Translations under genes and position numbers: made by a program
Origin: Metaphire vulgaris
Lineage: Eukaryota > Annelida > Clitellata > Crassiclitellata > Megascolecidae
Direction: 5' to 3'
DNA length: 64,000 nucleotides
Assembly (NCBI GenBank): GCA_018105865.1
Contig: JACLAT010000045.1
Location: 344,501-408,500, forward strand
The notes under the pieces: model-generated
The model's input: only the letters and a program-made list of their open reading frames with translations
Databases searched by the model: none
What the model was told of the DNA's origin: nothing
Part shown: positions 32,742 through 44,560 of the stretch, piece by piece
How positions within the stretch are numbered: position 1 is the stretch's first letter
How the letters are laid out: every line of letters begins with the position of its first letter

Positions 32742-33604
32742 TTCTTCCTCGCGTATTCGACGAATCTTTAGAGACATTCAATGAACAAAGTGGAGCAGTT
32801 GGAGTGACTAAATTGAGAAATGAATTTTATTGCTTAAACGAAGATGGAAAAGTGAAAGTCTTCTGTGACCGATGGCCGTTTGCTCTTCTACGAAAATTCC
32901 AATTGAAAAAGATCAAAAGAGCAAAGGACATTGTCTCCTGTGAGAAAGAAAACGCTCTCTACGTTCTTGACATTTATCGATTGCCTCATGTCTGCATATG
33001 GAAAATTGAACAAAATTCGAAGACAACTCAAAGCGAAATCAAGTGGTTGGAATTACCAGATGACTTTCGGCCTAAAACCCTATCTATGTCAAAAAGTGAT
33101 CAGCTACTGATGGTCAGTCGGAAACCTCCGCATTGTCTGAGAATTTATGGACTGGATGCTAAACTTCGTCTTTCAATTTCTCTTCATCCAAGCATTCAAT
33201 GGCCTATTCATGCAGTGGAAACATCGACTGGAAATTTCGTCATTTTAGATAAAGAGAAAATGGAGTCGGCGATAACGACTCTGAGTCGTGATGGAAAAAC
33301 CATTGTTCACAATTATCAACCTCAAAATTTGGAACAAGAATTGAGAGGTTTCGATTACAGTTACCTCAGCATCGATTCAAACGATCGAGTCTTCGTGACC
33401 GATTATTACAAATACAGGGTGATTCTCTTCGATTCGAATCTTCATTGGAATCAAATTGTATTTTCTAAAAAAGAAGGGAAAGCTAAAGACATGAGAAAGA
33501 AAAGTCCTTATTATCCTCGCCGAATTTATTATGACGAAGAAAAAAAGCAACTCGTCGTCTGCGGATATACAGGAGTAGAAATTGTTTTCTTGAATAAGTT
33601 TTAG
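32742..33604 (+). CDS. F-box/beta-propeller-like gene, last exon
   Basis: It starts after TTTGATTGCAG (ending 32741), phase 1, and runs open for 287 codons to TAG 33602-33604. The residues show repeated short strands with periodic hydrophobics and motifs such as KAKDIVSCEKENALYVLDI, KSDQLLMVSRKPPHCLRIYG and SIDSNDRVFVTDYYKYRVIL. The last is typical of an NHL-like blade (D..G.I.V.D....RV..F). It probably forms a six-bladed propeller that binds a protein or RNA partner. With an F-box upstream, it could recruit a substrate to a ubiquitin ligase; that role is inference. A polyadenylation signal AATAAA lies at 33639-33644. Confidence 0.75.
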
Positions 33605-33638
33605 ATAACCGAAGTACTTCGTTTGATTTGTCAGCTGA

Positions 33639-33644
33639 AATAAA
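33639..33644 (+). terminator. Polyadenylation signal AATAAA
   Basis: AATAAA lies 35 bases after the stop codon of the F-box/beta-propeller-like gene. Confidence 0.65.
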
Positions 33645-33671
33645 AGTCCTCATTTATTAACGTATTTTCTA

Positions 33672-33721
33672 CTGCTTCAGTGGTTTTCACCAGGCTTACT
33701 TAGCCTCCTAAACCACTTAAA

Positions 33722-33811
<90 letters not shown>

Positions 33812-33812
33812 T
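33672..33812 (+). mobile_element. LINE 3' terminus: hairpin plus (TAA)n/(ATT)n
   Basis: The plus strand carries AGTGGTTTTCACCAGGCTTA...CTAAACCACTTAAATCACATTA followed by (AAT)n then (ATT)n (33730-33812). It is the same unit as on the minus strand at 7140-7326 and 45630-45800, in the opposite orientation here. Confidence 0.75.
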
Positions 33813-34327
33813 TCAAATATTTATGTATATTGCAATATTTTTGAAATCGAGTGTACGACGGAAAATAGAAACTCGAATTGAAATGAGGAAACTTAATGGT
33901 GAAATGGCAAATTGATCAGACTAACAATGATTAATTAATATAGTATCTTTGTATGAGTCCAATGATCCTCGTTGTACAATGTACATTCCTTAGATAGCGT
34001 CTATTACTTCCCTTGAATTAGTTCCAAAATGATCGCTCGGTGGCGCTTCGCATTAGCCAGAAGTTGAGGAATATGAACATAGAACTGGGCAACAACTACA
34101 TTTCCAACATCATAACGAGCTCTAGACGCGTGTTTCATCAGTAGGCCTATGGTTTATCCAATGGTCTTATCGTATCCCGTGCCAGTTGCCTGTACTTCTA
34201 ATGGTACGCCTAATTTTACGGGGATTTCCATCTGTCTCATTGGAACACGTGACGCGCTACGCACAAACTATGGGCAGCGAGAGCATTCATAAATCCCTAC
34301 TTCAATGGACTTCACCCTACTCTCGGG

Positions 34328-34512
34328 CAGTGGCGGCTCTAGGATTTGGCAAGTGGGGGCCGTTGGGGGCAACTTCTAATCATGGGGGCCAACCATTTGT
34401 TGTTTAATGTATGTAGCATTAAGTATAGGGTCCCAACTGGGGGCCACTGGGGGCCAGGCTCTCAATAGGGGGGGCACGGGCCCCCCCTGGCCCCTCGGTG
34501 GAGCCGCCACTG
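34328..34512. mobile_element. hAT-type MITE, TSD CTCTCGGG
   Basis: A 185-bp element with ends CAGTGGCGGCTC and GAGCCGCCACTG, and perfect flanks CTCTCGGG (34320-34327, 34513-34520). G-run rich interior (GGGGGCC repeats). Confidence 0.93.
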
Positions 34513-34520
34513 CTCTCGGG

Positions 34521-35071
34521 CGTGAAATACTTCTCTAGTATTATATCACAGACACTTTTGCGGCCCTCGGATAAAAACTTGTGCCCATCACTGTATTAGC
34601 GAAATAAATGTGCTGCAACTTTGAAAAATTAACGTAGAAACTGATTGCGTGAAGAGTTTAAATCGCAATTTTCCTAGAAATAATAAAAAAAACTAATAAA
34701 ATAGCATACCCTCTTAAACTCTGCTAAAATTATTTTTATATAAGTTTAGAAACATAAGGTACACTCCATAGGTCCAGAGCCCGTGCGGAGAACCGAAGGG
34801 TTAGCCATTAGCGCCTTCAGTCTTACCTAGCAACGGCTGAATGAGGGCGATTTCCAGCCTTTCCTTCGCCGCCTTTCCTTCCACCGAGTTAACACCCGAT
34901 GTACTCATTCACAGCTGAGTCGACTGGGGACGCTTGGGACAAAACAACAGAAACCTGCAGTAATAATAATTCATATGGAATATATAAATTTTTGTCGAGA
35001 ATAATCGTCAATATTCGCCAATTTCACAAATATTAAACTCAGTGCAGTTCGGTTTTCTTTATGTTGATCGC
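34521..35071. other. Non-coding stretch, nothing recognised
   Basis: No clear gene. A GC-richer patch at 34765-34935 resembles repeat sequence, but I could not pair it within the window. Confidence 0.35.
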
Positions 35072-35075
35072 TTAA

Positions 35076-35147
35076 CCCCTTTACCGGCCATGACTCACAT
35101 ATGTGTCCATTTTACATTACATTACAAATAAATGGCCGGTTAAGGGG
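35076..35147. mobile_element. piggyBac-like mini-MITE of 72 bp, TSD TTAA
   Basis: The ends are CCCCTTTACCGGCCAT and ATGGCCGGTTAAGGGG (15 of 16 pair), directly flanked by TTAA (35072-35075, 35148-35151), the piggyBac target. A palindrome CACATATGTG sits inside. Confidence 0.75.
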
Positions 35148-35388
35148 TTAATATAGTAAAAATGCTACAATAGCCCCAGAAAATTTCAAAAACCACCCCT
35201 TATTTCATGGATAGCCCATGGATTTGCATACAATAAAAATTCAAGATCAACACGGAATACGGAATATAGATTTTATGATTTTTAAAATCCTGATTGATTA
35301 CGGACCATGGATTCTACCAAGAAAGATTGCTAGTACACTGCGCCAATCTCACGGACAGCGATATAGAAATTTCCGTTCACTGATAACA

Positions 35389-35429
<41 letters not shown>

Positions 35430-35520
35430 AATGATGATGATGATGATGATGATTATGATGATGATGATTATGAAGATGATGATTATGAGGATGATGATTA
35501 TGATGATGATGATTATGAAT
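35389..35520 (+). repeat. (ATG)n microsatellite
   Basis: Long ATG/GAT repeat with interruptions. The 102-codon methionine-rich frame across it is not a gene. Confidence 0.95.
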
Positions 35521-36254
35521 ACATGAATAGTGGCGCCATCTTTCGAATTAGTGGAAACTGCGTTTTAGAAAGAAATATCAAACAATAATTTTACTTTGCT
35601 TATAGGATTATCCTTCTTTTTCGTTTAGAGAAAAATTCAAATCGATCTGCAAATATAAAGTTGAACGATTATTGTTAACGGAGAACATAGCCATATCATT
35701 CATGTAGCTAAAATCCTCAATAGGCCTACAAGGCTCACAATAACTACTTTTAATAGAAAGACGATTTTAGGAGGTATTGAAACCTCGCCATCGACGAAGA
35801 AGTCTAAATTAGATAGAATACACGAAGCATTCAACGGATATTCCGATGACATTGACCTCGTTCTTTTACGCTTCTGTCGTAATACACAGAATTAGAACAG
35901 AAGACCGCAGAACATGGATGAAGGTGGTTCACAATGCAGACAATCTTCGGCGCGAAGACGGTTACTAGAGACAAGACAGTCTTCACATGGACAAAACACA
36001 CACACACACACACACACTGTAGGCCTATAGAAATCGTTGATTAAATAGACCGTAGAGTGTAGAAAAGGAAAAGAAACTTACCATGAAACTTGGCATGATT
36101 TAAAGCGGCTTAGTAGTCATTACTGCCTGTGTAAAATCCACTAGGGGCGCTGAACCCTTTTAGCTTGAACCCGCTCCGTCAGCCTATCGCTCCAGCGTGT
36201 AACTCACTCTGTCACCTTCCGCCCCTCTCCCCAAATGATGCACCATGATATTAT
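35521..36254. other. Non-coding stretch
   Basis: Only a (CA)n run at 35996-36018 and two TAGGCCTA palindromes were noticed. Confidence 0.4.
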
Positions 36255-36628
36255 CAGGGCCGTCGAGAGGGTGCAGGGGCAAATGCACAGGGGCCCGGCG
36301 GTCTTGAAGGGGCCCGGGCCGATGATTAATATGTATAATTTAGAAATTACCACTAATTATGTTGCGCATGGGGCCCGAAGAGGTAAAGGGGGTCCCGGAC
36401 CTGAGGTCATCAAAAAGAAGGAACAGCGCGAAGTGAAAAAAGCCAAAGAAGGTCATCGCTAGTTTTTGAGAGTTGCAATATAACAGTCTGTCGGATCGGC
36501 GTTTCGGTGAAAGCAATGACAAGCAAAAATAGGTCGTCGGCTATTTTTTAATACTTGTCAGGGGCCCACCGGCCATTTTTCCACCGGCCAGTCTGCACAG
36601 GGGCCCGGAATTTCTCTCGGCGGGCCTG
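36255..36628. mobile_element. hAT-type MITE (imperfect flanks)
   Basis: The left end CAGGGCCGTCGAGAGG pairs with the right end CTCTCGGCGGGCCTG. The flanks GATATTAT and ATATTTAT are similar but not identical. Related end fragments occur near 45,535-45,605 and 59,143. Confidence 0.65.
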
Positions 36629-36754
36629 ATATTTATACCAAATATTGAAAATCTGAGTTTTCACAATATGTGTATTGTAAACGATCAGCAAGATAATCCG
36701 GTGAGATAAGCCTTTTTTACATAGTAGTTTAATTAAATTAATAACAATTTGTGA

Positions 36755-36930
36755 TAACTCACATGATCATCAAAGGCTTTAGCTAGATCAAGAAAAATAC
36801 CAATGGACGGGCAATGGTGCATTTATTTACTTCAAAGGTTTTAGTTATAGCATCCTTTAAATTAAGCAGTGACATGAAGGTCGCATGATTAGGACTAAAT
36901 CCAATTTTGTTCATTTGATTCGTTTATTTA
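36755..36930 (-). mobile_element. LINE reverse transcriptase scrap
   Basis: The minus strand reads NKIGFSPNHATFMSLLN and FFLDLAKAFDDH. The latter is the LINE RT motif D.AKAFD. Short and isolated. Confidence 0.6.
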
Positions 36931-37099
36931 TAGACGCATCCGTAACTAAGACGATGAGCGTCTGCTAAACTATGTACATTTCCGCAGGCATATTTCCAAA
37001 TGGTTGCAAGCTAGTACACCAAGGCAAATTCGACGCTTCTAATTGGCTCATTTGATCACGTGAAGCTTAACTAGGTCGCACCTACGAAAAATTATTATA

Positions 37100-37440
37100 G
37101 GAGTCTGGTGGCCGAAGAAAATCAACAATGAAAACTTGTGGAAGAATGGAAGAAGGCATCTCAAGAACTGAAGAAATTAGAAAAAGGAAATGAAGACGGC
37201 TTGGACATACTCTTAGAAACCCGATCGAAAACATCACAAGACAAATGCTGACATGGAAATGCCAATGAAAAAGGAAAAGAGGAAGACCACGAAATACATG
37301 GAAAAGTTCACTAGAAAAAGAACACAAAGAACTTAAATAGGCCTACAACTGGAATAGAACAATTAGCAGAAGATCGAGAGAAATGGAAAGATCTTGTACG
37401 CGGCCTATACTCCATGGGGATCGAAAATGGCTGAAGAAGA
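37100..37440 (+). mobile_element. LINE ORF2 C-terminus, truncated
   Basis: The plus strand reads KWRRLGHTLRNPIENI, GRPRNTWKSSLEKE, and later an AEDREKWKDLV-like end, all typical of one LINE group with a TLR.P..NI and GRPR.TW C-terminus. Stop codons and a frame change are present. Confidence 0.7.
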
Positions 37441-37533
37441 AAAACAGTCCAGTGGTGCAGTGGTCCTGGTTGGAAGGCGACGGCGTCCCCTTATTTTTTT
37501 AGAGATTCCCATTTTCCTTTCCCCATTATTTTT

Positions 37534-37536
<3 letters not shown>

Positions 37537-37588
<52 letters not shown>

Positions 37589-37590
37589 AA
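37537..37590. repeat. (TA)n(TG)n microsatellite
   Basis: Dinucleotide run. A similar (TA)n run is at 38264-38297. Confidence 0.9.
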
Positions 37591-38260
37591 TTTATTATTG
37601 TTATTAATTAAATTTAATACAAATTAGTTTATTAATTAATTTATTATTGTTGTTAGTTACATTTAATAAAAATTAGATTTAGCCTACGTATTTACTTACT
37701 TATTTAACTTAATGGTCCATGCATCCATTAACTGCATCGGAAGTTATGGCTTTGCTTTTGGTGCTATTTTCCTTTCCTCGTTACCTTTTTACTGGCAGTG
37801 TTGCGAAAACAACCAATCGCTTATAAATCCCTCTCGACGCTTGAACTTTCTCAAACAAAATTTTGGGGATAAAATTGTAAATTCAAAAGAAATAATATTG
37901 CTCATTGCATGGATGTAGACGGATATTGCATGCCTAGTAAGCTGGTACAATCACTACAATGCGCCAAGAACTCGGACAGCGCTATAGAGATTTCCTTTCT
38001 TTGGATCAGTTCAGTTTGCTGATATGTTCAGTCTCTTTCTGTTTTTTCGACCTGTCATTATCGCATCGAATATGTAAAAGCTACAATGTGTGATAAAAGA
38101 TAAAATGTTTTTTTTCAATAGTTATTTATCGTGTCTGCGTTTTCTAGGTTTATTTATAGACGCATCAGTCAGAACATGATGGCCGTCTATCTCTTGCCTG
38201 TGTGTAGTGTTTGTTTTTAGACGAGTTCGTATCAAAGACGAAGAGCTTCTGTGTGTGTAT

Positions 38261-38302
<42 letters not shown>

Positions 38303-38640
38303 AACATTGCGAAACAATAGTTTATTTTAAAAGAGCATAAATGGGATCACCAGGGAGCCCACGGTGACCAAGAGAACCACAGAGAGCTCAGGGACCCATA
38401 GAGGACCCAGGGAGCCGCGACCAAGTCCAGGTTCTTCTTTTGAGCTTGCAACTACAGACTGGTCATGAGAATAGGTGCGGTGAATTAGATTTTCATATTT
38501 AATATTGAGAAAATTGACAGATTCGAGTTCAACTGGGTCTTATTTTCTACAGAAATAACATCGTTGGAAGGTTTTTGCTTATCTATCGTCAAATCCGAGC
38601 GATAAATCAAGTTTGATTTTTGGTCCAATTTCGAGCGGCT
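37591..38640. other. Non-coding stretch
   Basis: AT-rich. No gene or terminal inverted repeat seen besides the (TA)n run at 38264-38297. Confidence 0.4.
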
Positions 38641-38649
38641 TCAATTTGG

Positions 38650-38790
38650 TTGGGCGTGTCACGAAAGCAATTAAATGGGTGGTAACCTGCTCCAGTCAAT
38701 AGACGACCGGGAGTCGTCGTTACCACTTTTAACATCAGAATTTCTGGACGACCGCAACTCGTGGTTACCGCTAGTTAAAGATTATATATT
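38650..38790. repeat. Interspersed repeat pair, copy 1 (partner 58360-58525)
   Basis: GGGCGTGTCAC.AAAGCAATT plus AAATG.G.GGT.ACCTGCT, a GACGACC motif, and an end CGCTAG.TAAA are shared with 58360-58525. The copies have diverged. Family not recognised; it could be a SINE or MITE. Confidence 0.55.
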
Positions 38791-38820
38791 TAACTATCCA
38801 GGTCTGGGGTTCCACTAGAC

Positions 38821-40331
38821 AGAGGCGGATTTACCACGGTACCAGGTGGTGCATCGGTACCGGGCCTCCCTTCAAAATACAAATTTAGGGGCCTCCCTTT
38901 TCTAGAAATAATTTTTAAAGACTTTTAATTATTAGTTTTTTTAAAGTAATTTATTTTCGGAGATATACATGAATGTTGTATCGTTAGACGTTAGTAGTGT
39001 TTGGACATGGATTAGTAATAATTTAGTATTTAAATGCAATTTAATGAATGCTCCATGAGTCTATGTTAAGAAAGCCTATATCTCATATACCCCGGTTTAG
39101 CTGACCTCAATTAATGGTATGGCTCATAATGGCTGGACTCTGACCGAGTGACCGCGGTTGCACCGACCAAAATAGACGTCGTAGACGCCCGGCCTCTTAC
39201 ATCGTTATGCAGATTAGAGGTACTGTATGACTCAACCTGAGTGCCTGTACAGTGTGTCTCGACGGTTAATTCTTACCATGGTACCACCAGTCAAGAAGCG
39301 CGAGAAATGGGAGGAGTATGTGTATTTGTATGCCTCCGTACCTTTGGAATGGCAATGCATAGTTGCATACAGACTAACCCCATCACTCATTTGTCTTACC
39401 GTAAAATGAATAACACCGTGACGGTGCCCTTTTCGGCAAACGATTACAAATCTTAGTTATACTTAGTGCTTTTTTCTAGAAAAAAGGTACCGGAACTCAT
39501 CTTCGTGTATGATTAAATTCATCAGAAATAAGTTCAAATAACACTTAAATAAATTAAATTAATTTATACGTCATAACACGTGGATTATAGCGCATTAATA
39601 TCTATCAAATCATAGGCTGTCATCCTTAGCCATACTGAACATTGAAAATGAACTCGTGAAGACAATCGACTTTGCACAGCTAGTGGAGGTTTTTGCTACA
39701 ACAAAAGGTCGTCGGCGACATGTTGAGACAATTTATACTAATTACCAGTTACGGTGAGTTACCAGTACACTACTAATATTATAAACAGACGACAGGTCGA
39801 CCATGCCCCAGTTCTTGTACACTAACTGCACGACTGCAAATTCAATGCAAGTTTATTTGAGTTGAAGTTAATGGCATTTAATTGTTTCATTTTTCAATGA
39901 CGTTTGTTTTATTTTTACTTCTTTAAGCAGTGTTTATTCTAGCCACTTTGACATTGGGGGGATTTTGAAATGTTTCGAGGGACAAGGTTTGACATCTCAA
40001 AAGTCTTGACGAGCAAAAAAAACCCCGAAAAAACAATAAAGCTCATCTGCCCGTTTACCCTTCTTAAACGCTCTGTGAGAAGCTTCATTAATTTTTCCCT
40101 TCTCCAAAAAAATAAAAAATCCCCGTCGCCACACTTTTTTTGGGGGGGGGGGGAATTCCATCTCCATGCAACATATATAAAAAAATTTTGGGGAGGGGAA
40201 ATTTTTTTATTTTGGGGGAAATCCCCCAAAAAGGGCCTAGAATAAACACCGTCTTTAAGTGACCACGATGGCGCCGGGGGGCCTCCATGGAAATATTTGC
40301 ACCGGGCCTCCAAAATGTAAATCCGCCTCTG
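38821..40331. mobile_element. hAT-type element, TSD CCACTAGA
   Basis: The ends are CAGAGGCGGATTTAC and GTAAATCCGCCTCTG, with perfect flanks CCACTAGA (38813-38820, 40332-40339). It is 1.5 kb with no transposase recognised and contains a second hAT MITE at 39928-40251. Terminal GGGCCTCC units recur near both ends. Confidence 0.92.
39928..40251. mobile_element. Nested hAT-type MITE, TSD TCTTTAAG
   Basis: The ends are CAGTGTTTATTCTAG and CCTAGAATAAACACCG, with perfect flanks TCTTTAAG (39920-39927, 40252-40259). The same family occurs at 59987-60177. Confidence 0.92.
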
Positions 40332-40377
40332 CCACTAGATTACCCCTAATCGGACCAAATGGAATGTGTGTCTTGTC

Positions 40378-40427
40378 TTTCTTCTTCTTCTTCTTCTTCT
40401 TCTTCTTCTTCTTCTTCTCTTTCTTCT

Positions 40428-40474
<47 letters not shown>

Positions 40475-40480
40475 TTCTTA
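40378..40480 (+). repeat. (CTT)n microsatellite
   Basis: Long CTT run. The Phe/Leu/Arg-rich frames on both strands are repeat translation. Confidence 0.95.
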
Positions 40481-40780
40481 TAGCGAAAACCTGTCGGCGA
40501 AGTAGGATCGTTAGTTTCCCCAATGAAATTGGGTACTCACGTGGTGCACCACTAGAAGGTCGATCTAATACACCATTGTCTTGATCACTATTATTGCTCC
40601 CAGAAGAAGGACATTTTTCTCGGGAGCCACCTGACCTGAGAAAACGTCTGAACTGGCCAGCATTAGTGGATATATTGTGGCAAAAACGTTAAGAAAATCT
40701 TATTAACTGGAGGTAAAGTGATCTCAGAACTGTCATAGCAAATGCCCAACAAATGAATAGTAATAAATAGTAATAATGAT

Positions 40781-40797
40781 AATAATAATATATAATA

Positions 40798-40845
<48 letters not shown>

Positions 40846-40860
40846 AAAATAATAATAAAC
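40781..40860. repeat. (AAT)n microsatellite
   Basis: AAT/ATA run followed by TTCCGGAAATTTTCGAAAAAG-like A/T palindromes. Confidence 0.9.
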
Positions 40861-41164
40861 TTTTCCGGAAATTTTCGAAAAAGTAGCGGTACTTTTCCGA
40901 AATTTCCGGAATAATTCCGCAGGAAATTTCCCAACTCACAGCCCGAATACCTAGTGGAATGATTAGTAGGTCGAGGGATAAGTCGCATCTTGAGTTAATT
41001 GGGTTCATTATATAACATGGTTTTGAATACTAAAAGACAGATTTTATAATTAATTCGGTATTTGATAGGAAGCCTATGTAGGGACTGTCTAGCTGGAGTT
41101 ATATGTTCGAATCTTGGAGTTTTGGATATGACTCTAACTAAGGAATTTTGTAATCTCTGGAGTT

Positions 41165-41390
41165 TCTGCATATTTGAATTTGTGATGCCGAAAAGCAGAA
41201 AGACAGGGGGAGTGCACGACCGAGAAAAAGACGGATGGATAACATAAAGGAAAACCTGGAAGCAAAGAACAAGTCGATTGTTGAAGGAAGCAGATTAGCG
41301 CAAGATCGAGCGAAGTGGAAATGTTTTGTATCTAACTATTGCCGCCATGCGGGCAGAAAGTGAAGATGATCTGATAGTATCATCTGCCGG
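41165..41390 (+). mobile_element. LINE ORF2 C-terminal fragment
   Basis: The plus frame reads RMDNIKENLEAKNKSI and LAQDRAKWKCFVSNYC, matching the W.D.IK / A.DR..W end of LINE ORF2 proteins. Only the last residues remain. Confidence 0.6.
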
Positions 41391-41588
41391 TAACAACAAT
41401 TTTTTTAACTTAAGAATGAACTAATTGCAGAGACTGAATATTCTCAGACATTTCAGAATTTTTAAACTCAGATCACTCAGTGTTTGTGAATGTTTACTGA
41501 AAAATCTTTCACTGGCGATGTAATAACATGCCAAATGCAATCTATTCAAAGTATGCTAAAATGAGTAGTTTCCAAATTCTTGGAGCAA

Positions 41589-41756
41589 TTAATTGTTCTT
41601 GATGATATCTGTGATCCAGTTGACTAAACGCGAGACTCTCGTATAAATGCTAGGATAACCTTGAATGCAGAAAAACCACATAGAACGCGTTACAATTCCA
41701 ACGATACTGAAAGTTTTATTTGCATCCTGAACAGCAAGAGGACCCCCGTCGTCACC
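41589..41756 (-). CDS. Serine protease homologue, last exon (Ser195 replaced by Asp)
   Basis: After a 3' splice site GATTACAG (minus, ending 41757) the frame begins GDDGGPLAVQ, runs through SIVGIVTRSMWFFC and PSIYTRVSRLVNWI, and stops at TAA. The pattern is the C-terminal end of a trypsin-fold protease (GDSGGPL, then a Cys, then Y.RV..Y..WI). The catalytic serine is aspartate (codon GAC at 41750-41748), so it is a protease homologue that can be expected to bind but not cut. It joins in phase 0 to the exon at 44862-45016. Confidence 0.88.
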   Translation of the reverse strand, partial: GDDGGPLAVQDANKTFSIVGIVTRSMWFFCIQGYPSIYTRVSRLVNWITDIIKNN

Positions 41757-41759
41757 CTG

Positions 41760-42169
41760 TAATCAACGACAAACTTAATTAACTCAATATTATTGAAATG
41801 AATTTCAACATTCTATATTTAGATATAACGGTAAGTAATAAATTACCACGATGATTAAACCTATGCGCTAGTCTAATCATCCATTTGAGAGATTGGGTTC
41901 ACTCATATCGTGCCCTAGCAGCGAAAGAGTAGCAGTGAAAGAGACGGCTAAACTGGCATTGGACTATATACTGTCGGACACATTTCTTGCTAATTAAACA
42001 AGTCTAATGAAACCACTCCAGAAAGAAAAGAAGAAAAGAAGAAATATTGCAAAGAGGTACGTAGGCCTAATACTGCAGTGATCTAAACGTAGAAACCAAC
42101 AAAACAGAAACATTGATACCAAAAGGAAAGAGCTGGAAAAATAGCATCTCTAACACCGTAATACAAAAG
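41760..42169. other. Intron sequence
   Basis: No gene seen. Includes one TAGGCCTA at 42063. Confidence 0.4.
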
Positions 42170-42480
42170 AGATCAGAGTATACTCCTGGAAGAAATCGAG
42201 AAAACAATAAAGAAAATAAACAATCTTAAAAGCGCACCGACGGATGACATAACGCCGAGATGATAAAAGCTGGAGATGAAGCTTTGAAAAAATAATTCAT
42301 GACATATGCACCGACAAATAAACATCGACGGATAAACACCGAAGGATAAACCTTTATTTTGGAACGCCCTCCCGAGGAAATACCTGGAAGACCGTCCAAT
42401 AGGTTCGTGCACAAACTCTTGATTATGGCCCTCGCCAGTCAGATAGCGCTGCATAAATTGTCGCTTAATAATAATAGTAA
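42170..42480 (+). mobile_element. Two LINE scraps
   Basis: The plus strand reads LEEIEKTIKKINNLKSAP..D (start of a LINE RT, 42185-42250), then MIKAGDEALKK. After 42350 it reads FWNALPEEIPGRPSNRF-like residues, an L2/CR1-type C-terminus, followed by (AAT)n. They may be different LINEs. Confidence 0.55.
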
Positions 42481-42483
42481 TAA

Positions 42484-42941
42484 TGTGGCGACCCCGCCGG
42501 CTCGCGGTTTCGTAGCGCGGCCGGCGGTCGGGCGGCCCCCAACGCCCGCTCGGTCTCCCGATCGCCATCAGCCGCCGACTCTGCCTGATCGGCGGCGTCA
42601 CGTTCCCTTTCCGGCTCTCCGACATCAGAGGAGGTGTCCGCGGCTGCCGGGCAGGCAGCGCACTGAGGATGGCCGCTCCTCAACGTAGGGTTCCCGTTTT
42701 CCTCCTCTGACTCTCTATCCGTTCCGGCTCCGGCCTCGTCCGAGAGACCCTTTAACTCATGCCTCTTCTCGCTGGCCACCGCTTGGTCTCGGCGCCTTAA
42801 GCGATTCCTATAGGTATTTCGGGTCTCTGGCTTCGACTTGGCCCCACGTCTCTTCATTCTCGGCAATCTAGCCGTTTTCCGCTCTCTTATAGACAGGCGG
42901 CGTTGTCTCTTGGCTTCCTCACACGCTCTCACCAAACCCAA
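42484..42941 (-). CDS. Conserved ORF of the 2.07-kb repeat (unknown)
   Basis: The minus frame starts MGLVRACEEAKRQRR. It has a strongly basic N-terminal half (RERKTARLPRMKRRGAKSK), then an acidic, Glu/Asp/Ser/Ala-rich half with CAACPAA. It is nearly identical to the plus frame 62435-62959 of copy 3, where it opens further upstream. Conservation between copies may just reflect recent spread. I do not recognise the domain; it could be the start of a nucleic-acid-binding Gag. Confidence 0.4.
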
Positions 42942-44494
42942 GGTTACCCGTGCCCGAATGGACGGCGTTCCACTCTTTTCCTGGCCGTCGATTCACTCAA
43001 ACGATCTCCTCGCGCCTTTACGACAGGCGGGCGTCTGTCTCCTCCCTTGGCTCAGAATTGACCTCCTGGGCACTAACGTGACCTCAGGTAGGCGAGGTTC
43101 ATCACAGCCAAGGCTCACCTTCACGGACAGTGCGCTGAGACTCCGGCGTCACAGCGACTTTCAAAGACACGGACACAACTTGCCTTTATTGGTTTATTTT
43201 TATTTATTAATAAACCAAGCAACAATGACAACAATGGCTACAGTGGCAACACTGGTAACACGGACAAAGACGCGCTGACTAGACGCAGTCCGGCAGCCAC
43301 AATAACTAGCGCACAGGAAGTGCAATCGATAGTCTTTGATACGTCAGTATGAAACGATAAGCTTTAGCACTTTAAACTGGCTCCAAATACTCGCTTTCAA
43401 TCGCTGTGCTTTCTTTACTCTATCGCTTCACAGTATAAGCGACCACACTGCGAAATCGTCATGTCATGACAATAACTAAAATTTTCAGAGTTTTGAAACT
43501 TTTTGACGGACACTTAGGCGGATTTTTCGTCTGTAGTCTGTATTTTCGCGTAGTTACCGTCAATAGGAAAAAGTAGGGACTTGCTTAAGAACGTTTTCCT
43601 TAGCGGTGATCAGGGGCCTCGTCTACGGCTAAGCGACGCGGCAATAGCTCCTGCCAGATGGGCGCGCGTCTCAAGCGAACTTTAGTTCAACAGCCGCCTG
43701 CGTCCGCCTAGTGACGCGGGCTACATAAATTCCCATATTTCGGAGATTTTCGATTTTTAGAACCAGCCCTTGAGGGCGCTCGCTCCCAAATGTCCCTATC
43801 TACGCATTTTATCCGCCAGAAAGCTTAACTTCGGACCCACCCCCCTAGCGTCGTCGGCGGCGGCGAAGGGCGCCCCGCCGCCGGCGACGCGCATCGCCGT
43901 CAGGACCTTGTTCCCCGGGCGCCGCTCTTTAGGCGGAATTTCAAGCTGTAGGGCCACGTCCGCTTAGATGCCGTCAGAGCGGGACCTAGGAGGCAGTGTC
44001 GTCGTTATCGGTGGTAAGCGACCCCGTCTACGGGCCCAGCCCTTCGCTAACCACCCCTAGTAGCCCGGGCGCCAGTGTTCAGGCGTACGCATCGACTACA
44101 CAGCCGGCCGACCGCTGCGTTCTCTCTCCTTCTTTCCATCGCTCCAACCGCCTGTTCCCTTCGTCAGCAGCCAGCCAGCCGCCGTCTCCGCGCAGCCTCT
44201 GTCAAACAGGCGACGGTCTTTCAGCGGCCAAAATCTCTACTTGCTAAAAGACCGAAGGCTCGGGAACCATAAACCGTTGCCGGTTTATACAACTTATCTC
44301 TCGGTCTTTGGGCGGCCGTGGCGATTCTAATAATTTTACCGAAGCCTTAGCGTCTTAGCCTAGCGCGTGCTCTGTCCGTTTCACATGGATTGACACTTTA
44401 TTAATTAATTAAAATTAGTGTAAAATTACCTTATTATAACGCTAATTAATTAGATTAAATTATTAACTAACAAGTTTATACAGTTAAGCGATCA

Positions 44495-44536
<42 letters not shown>

Positions 44537-44560
44537 CTATCTGTGGCACATGGTCGCCAC

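Noticed and set aside
40335..40523. Arg-rich minus frame
   Set aside because: Translation of the (CTT)n run.
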